64,000 nucleotides of DNA, from assembly GCA_030426345.1 (NCBI GenBank), contig JAUHYU010000004.1:35006-99005 (forward strand). Direction: 5' to 3'. The DNA is from Bacteroidia bacterium. Lineage in GTDB: Bacteria; Bacteroidota; Bacteroidia; Cytophagales; Cyclobacteriaceae. Positions 61,023 through 64,000 of this stretch are shown piece by piece. The stretch's first letter is position 1; each line of letters begins with the position of its first letter. The notes below the pieces were generated by a model. The model was not told the DNA's origin and did not search any database. It saw only the letters and a list, made by a program, of their open reading frames with translations. The translations under genes and the position numbers were made by a program.

Positions 61023-62132
61023 TTGGGCAAAGCAACTTTGGATATCGAACACTATTTGCTAAATGAGCATTTTTTAAATTGGGTGACACAACCAACTCCA
61101 GAGTTAACTTCATATTGGGAAAACTGGATAGCGGACAATCCTTCTGAGAAAGACAACATTTTAAAAGCACAGCGTTTAATCGCAAACTTGCAATTTGATA
61201 AACATAAGCTGGATGCAAATAAAAGAATCAAGTTATTTCAAGAAATAGAAAAACGTACAACTGGCCAAGAACTGAACGGAGTTTTTGAAAACATCAGGAA
61301 TTATGTCGAAGGGGCTTCTGGAGACAATGCACCTTCTGCAAAAATCAGATCATTGAAATTGAGCAAAAAGGATGCCCCTCCCCCTTGGAGAAGGATTATG
61401 GCAATAGCTGCATCACTTTTAATGTTTATATCAACAGTTGCTCTAGTTTATTTTTTCACCAGCAATAATTGGAGCACAGAAGTCAAAGAAATCTCTTATA
61501 GCCAAACATTCATTAAGAAAAATCCAAAAGGGAAAAAATTAACTACCTATTTACCAGATGGCACCAAAGTGATTCTAAATTCCAATAGCCAGATAACCTA
61601 TATGTCTGATTTTGGATTGAACGAAAGAAGACTTCAGTTGGAAGGGGAAGCTTTTTTTGAGGTGGTCAAAGATTCAAGTAAAGCCTTTGTGGTGGTTTCA
61701 GGTGGTGTAGTGACGATGGCATTGGGAACCAGTTTTAATGTACGCTCTGTAAAGAAAGGTATTGTGGAAGTAGCATTGGTTACTGGTAAAGTGAAAGTTC
61801 AGAGTAACATATCAACACCAGTGGTTCTGCTGCCAGGAAAAGCTGTTACCATACTGGAAAATAAGACAATAAAGCTTTCGGAATTTGATTATCAGGAAGT
61901 AATAGGGTGGAAAGATGGTGTGTTGGTCTTTAAAAACAATTCACTACCCGAAATTATAGATAAACTGGAGAATTGGTATGGTGTTGAAATTAACTCAGAG
62001 TTGAGTATAAATCAACACTTTAACTACTCAGGAATTAATGAAAATGAGTCTCTGGATGAGGTACTTAACGGAATTTCATTTGTTCATCATTTTAATTATG
62101 AAATCAACGGAAATACAGTTCGGGTATATTAA
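61023..62132 (+). CDS. FecR-family anti-sigma / signal-transducing protein (locus 3)
   Basis: Partner of the sigma factor at 60346. Of 369 residues, the cytoplasmic part is 1-120, a membrane helix lies near 125-147 (IMAIAASLLMFISTVALVYF), the FecR domain follows (KGKKLTTYLPDGTKVILNSN, then LEGEAFFEVVKDSSKAFVVV) and DUF4974 begins near 300 (VLVFKNNSLPEIIDKLENWY). The start is TTG at 61023, since no ATG precedes the conserved LNEHFLNWV region. The receptor gene follows after 90 bp with a hairpin between. Confidence 0.92.
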   Translation: MGKATLDIEHYLLNEHFLNWVTQPTPELTSYWENWIADNPSEKDNILKAQRLIANLQFDKHKLDANKRIKLFQEIEKRTTGQELNGVFENIRNYVEGASGDNAPSAKIRSLKLSKKDAPPPWRRIMAIAASLLMFISTVALVYFFTSNNWSTEVKEISYSQTFIKKNPKGKKLTTYLPDGTKVILNSNSQITYMSDFGLNERRLQLEGEAFFEVVKDSSKAFVVVSGGVVTMALGTSFNVRSVKKGIVEVALVTGKVKVQSNISTPVVLLPGKAVTILENKTIKLSEFDYQEVIGWKDGVLVFKNNSLPEIIDKLENWYGVEINSELSINQHFNYSGINENESLDEVLNGISFVHHFNYEINGNTVRVY

Positions 62133-62157
62133 ATGTAAATGCCTATGAAACAAAAAA

Positions 62158-62184
62158 CCTGCGGATGTTCGAGCATCGCGCAGG
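62158..62184 (+). other. GC-rich hairpin between fecR-like and receptor genes (locus 3)
   Basis: cctgcg-gatg and catcgcgcagg form a stem with one bulge and a ttcgag loop, in AT-rich surroundings and with no direct T-run. It occupies the same place as the hairpin at 6922 in locus 1. Confidence 0.5.
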
Positions 62185-62222
62185 CTAAAAATTGCTTTTT
62201 AATATTTAAACTACTCAAAATT

Positions 62223-64000
62223 ATGGATTTAAAGTTAGTACGACAAATTTTATTTAAAATGTCTAAGGGTACATTTTATGTGATTGTGATCAATTGCTTA
62301 TTTCTGTCAGCAGTATATGCCAACAATGCATCTGCACAGCGGATACAGAGTGTTAAGGAAGCTTTAATTAAGATTAAGGTACAAAATGAAAACCTCTTGA
62401 ATGTCTTGTCAGACATAGAGGCTAGAACCGACTATAAATTTTCTTATAGAAAAGAGGATTTAGACAATGAGTTAAGATTTACTGCCAAGTACAGCAACAT
62501 TTCAGTTGCAGATGTCTTGCTTAAAATATCGAAACAAGCAGGCCTTAAATTCCGGCAAGTAAACAATAGCATTTACATTTCCAAAAAGGATCAGTTTGAG
62601 GAAATAGACGAACCTCTGGAAATAATTATTCAGGGCATCACTATCACAGGCAGTGTCACCTCCTCTGAAGACAATAAAGGATTGCCAGGTGTGAATGTCA
62701 TTGTAAAGGGTACCTCGCAAGGAACAGTCACTGATGTGGAAGGCAATTACTCCATTCAAGTGCCGGATGAAAATACGGTTTTAGTATTTAGTTCCGTTGG
62801 GTTTACTTCTCAAGAATTTATAATAGGGAATCAGATAATTATAGACGTTGTGTTAGCAGATGATGCTACTGCATTAGACGAGATTGTTGTTGTTGGATAT
62901 GGCACACAAAAAAGAGAAGAATTAACAAATGCCGTTTCAAGTGTTAAATCTGAGGATTTTGCTAAAGGTTTTGTAACTGACGCTGGACAACTCATACGAG
63001 GTAAAGTAGCCGGTGTAGGAATTGTGAAGCCAGATGCAAATCCAACTAGCGAATCTCAGATTATTTTACGTGGAGTGAATACATTAATGTCTGGAACTCA
63101 ACCATTGGTTATTGTTGACGGTGTGCCAGGGAGTTTATCCACAGTTGCTCCCGAGGATATTGAATCTATAGATATATTAAAGGATGGATCAGCTGCAGCT
63201 ATTTATGGAACAAGAGGTGCAAATGGAGTTGTCTTGATAACAACTAAAAAAAACAATGGTGATCAACCACTGTCCATTAATTATAGTACTTATGTATCTG
63301 TTCAACAAATAACCAAAAAATTGGATGTTCTGACTGCTCAGGAATATAGGGAGATAGTAGCCAAAAATAAACCTGGTGCATTTGATGATGGAGCAAGTAC
63401 GAATTGGTTAGACGAAATCACTAGGACCCCCATATCTCAGGTTCACAATTTGAGCATAAGAGGTGGAAATGCGAATTCAAATTACCTTTTAAATCTAAAT
63501 TATAGAAATATAGAAGGTATTATAAAGAAAACCGATAACAATGTAATAACTCCTAGGATAGAGATAAACCATTCAATGTTCAACAATAAGTTAAGAATTA
63601 ATGCTAACCTCTTAGCAAAGCAACAAAAATATTGGGCTGGATGGTACGATAGGGTTTATGAATATGCATTATTATATAATCCAACAAGTCCAGTTAAGGA
63701 TGTAAATGGTAATTGGTATGAAGACCCAAGTAGAAATCAGTACGCTAACCCTGTAGCATGGTTGGAAGAAACGGATGGGGAAGCGGAAAGAAATACAGTG
63801 ACTATGTATGGATCCTTAGTTTATTCACCAATTGATAATCTTGATATCAAAGCATTTGTTTCACATAAAGATTATAAATATTCCAAAGGGTATAGTGAAT
63901 CGATGAATCACATTTCGACAGTTAGAGATGGTAAGAATGGTTATGCCAGTTTAAGCACCAATTCAGAGCTTGAAGATTTGATGGAGCTAACAGCGCAATA
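62223..64000 (+). CDS. SusC/RagA-family TonB-dependent receptor, 3'-truncated by window end (locus 3)
   Basis: Outer-membrane importer of locus 3, open to base 64000 (592 codons seen, about half of a normal SusC). From ATG 62223: MDLKLVRQILFKMSKGTFYV with signal peptide to the AQ near 40, STN domain (VQNENLLNVLSDIEARTDYK onward), carboxypeptidase-regulatory-like domain (GSVTSSEDNKGLPGVNVIVK), the SusC hallmark DEIVVVGYGTQKREELTNAV, and the plug with DILKDGSAAAIYGTRGANGV. It is the same architecture as the receptor at 28386 but clearly a different protein. A SusD partner would be expected just beyond the window. Confidence 0.94.
   Translation, partial: MDLKLVRQILFKMSKGTFYVIVINCLFLSAVYANNASAQRIQSVKEALIKIKVQNENLLNVLSDIEARTDYKFSYRKEDLDNELRFTAKYSNISVADVLLKISKQAGLKFRQVNNSIYISKKDQFEEIDEPLEIIIQGITITGSVTSSEDNKGLPGVNVIVKGTSQGTVTDVEGNYSIQVPDENTVLVFSSVGFTSQEFIIGNQIIIDVVLADDATALDEIVVVGYGTQKREELTNAVSSVKSEDFAKGFVTDAGQLIRGKVAGVGIVKPDANPTSESQIILRGVNTLMSGTQPLVIVDGVPGSLSTVAPEDIESIDILKDGSAAAIYGTRGANGVVLITTKKNNGDQPLSINYSTYVSVQQITKKLDVLTAQEYREIVAKNKPGAFDDGASTNWLDEITRTPISQVHNLSIRGGNANSNYLLNLNYRNIEGIIKKTDNNVITPRIEINHSMFNNKLRINANLLAKQQKYWAGWYDRVYEYALLYNPTSPVKDVNGNWYEDPSRNQYANPVAWLEETDGEAERNTVTMYGSLVYSPIDNLDIKAFVSHKDYKYSKGYSESMNHISTVRDGKNGYASLSTNSELEDLMELTAQ

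Noticed and set aside
1..64000. CRISPR arrays, tRNA or rRNA genes, and complete insertion sequences
   Set aside because: I looked for regularly spaced repeats, tRNA-like cloverleaf segments, conserved rRNA stretches and transposase genes and saw none.

Overview
The window is AT-rich chromosomal DNA from a Bacteroidota bacterium, most likely of the order Cytophagales. The evidence is three FecI-type sigma / FecR / TonB-receptor loci, a SusC/SusD pair, many signal-peptide or lipoprotein proteins, Haem_bd, DUF3347 and HYC_CC_PP families that are typical of this phylum, and a Bacteroidota-style promoter (TAnnTTTG). I saw no rRNA, tRNA or CRISPR array.

Layout. (1) 1-2053: end of a heavy-metal adaptor gene and a CDF metal exporter. 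(2) 2133-4583: exported alpha/beta hydrolase and an OprO/P-like porin, both on the minus strand. (3) 5103-10765: sigma / anti-sigma / TonB receptor set, GIN-domain lipoprotein and a small orphan gene. (4) 10914-13394: exported SGNH hydrolase and M1 peptidase, minus strand. (5) 13619-26416: a long copper/silver export operon with a HYC_CC_PP protein, CusA-type pump, TolC channel, APC permease, CopA ATPase, a four-helix-bundle gene, a CusB adaptor fused to DUF3347, a 43-residue membrane protein, a free DUF3347 lipoprotein and a haem-binding protein. (6) 26532-38492: second sigma / FecR / SusC / SusD locus followed by an FAD oxidoreductase and a DUF4861 lipoprotein, which looks like nutrient (probably glycan) acquisition. 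(7) 38500-47930: SDR, two haem-binding proteins, a PNGase F-like protein, a MATE exporter, a PagL-like outer-membrane protein and a class A penicillin-binding protein. (8) 48107-53268: SDR, then a four-gene minus-strand operon (GNAT-like, RimB-like protease, RimK ligase, AstE-like deacylase) divergent from an orphan protein with an IF2 N-terminal-like domain. (9) 53272-57008: aldo/keto reductase and the carboxynorspermidine polyamine pair. (10) 57115-60277: small genes, a beta-propeller glycosidase-like protein and several gene remnants. (11) 60346-64000: third sigma / FecR / SusC set, running off the window.

The most striking signal is not a gene. The 10-mer AAAATCCATG, or its complement, occurs about 20 times at 18 places, within and between genes. 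It forms the core of perfect 36-40 bp palindromes between convergent genes and the ends of two larger dispersed repeat types. One repeat type (about 130 bp, three copies) sits 58-79 bp upstream of three exported hydrolase/peptidase genes. The motif resembles DNA-uptake sequences or REP-type elements in distribution, but I know of no description of it. The RimK/RimB/AstE/GNAT operon with its IF2-like neighbour is the best candidate for an under-described protein-modification system.
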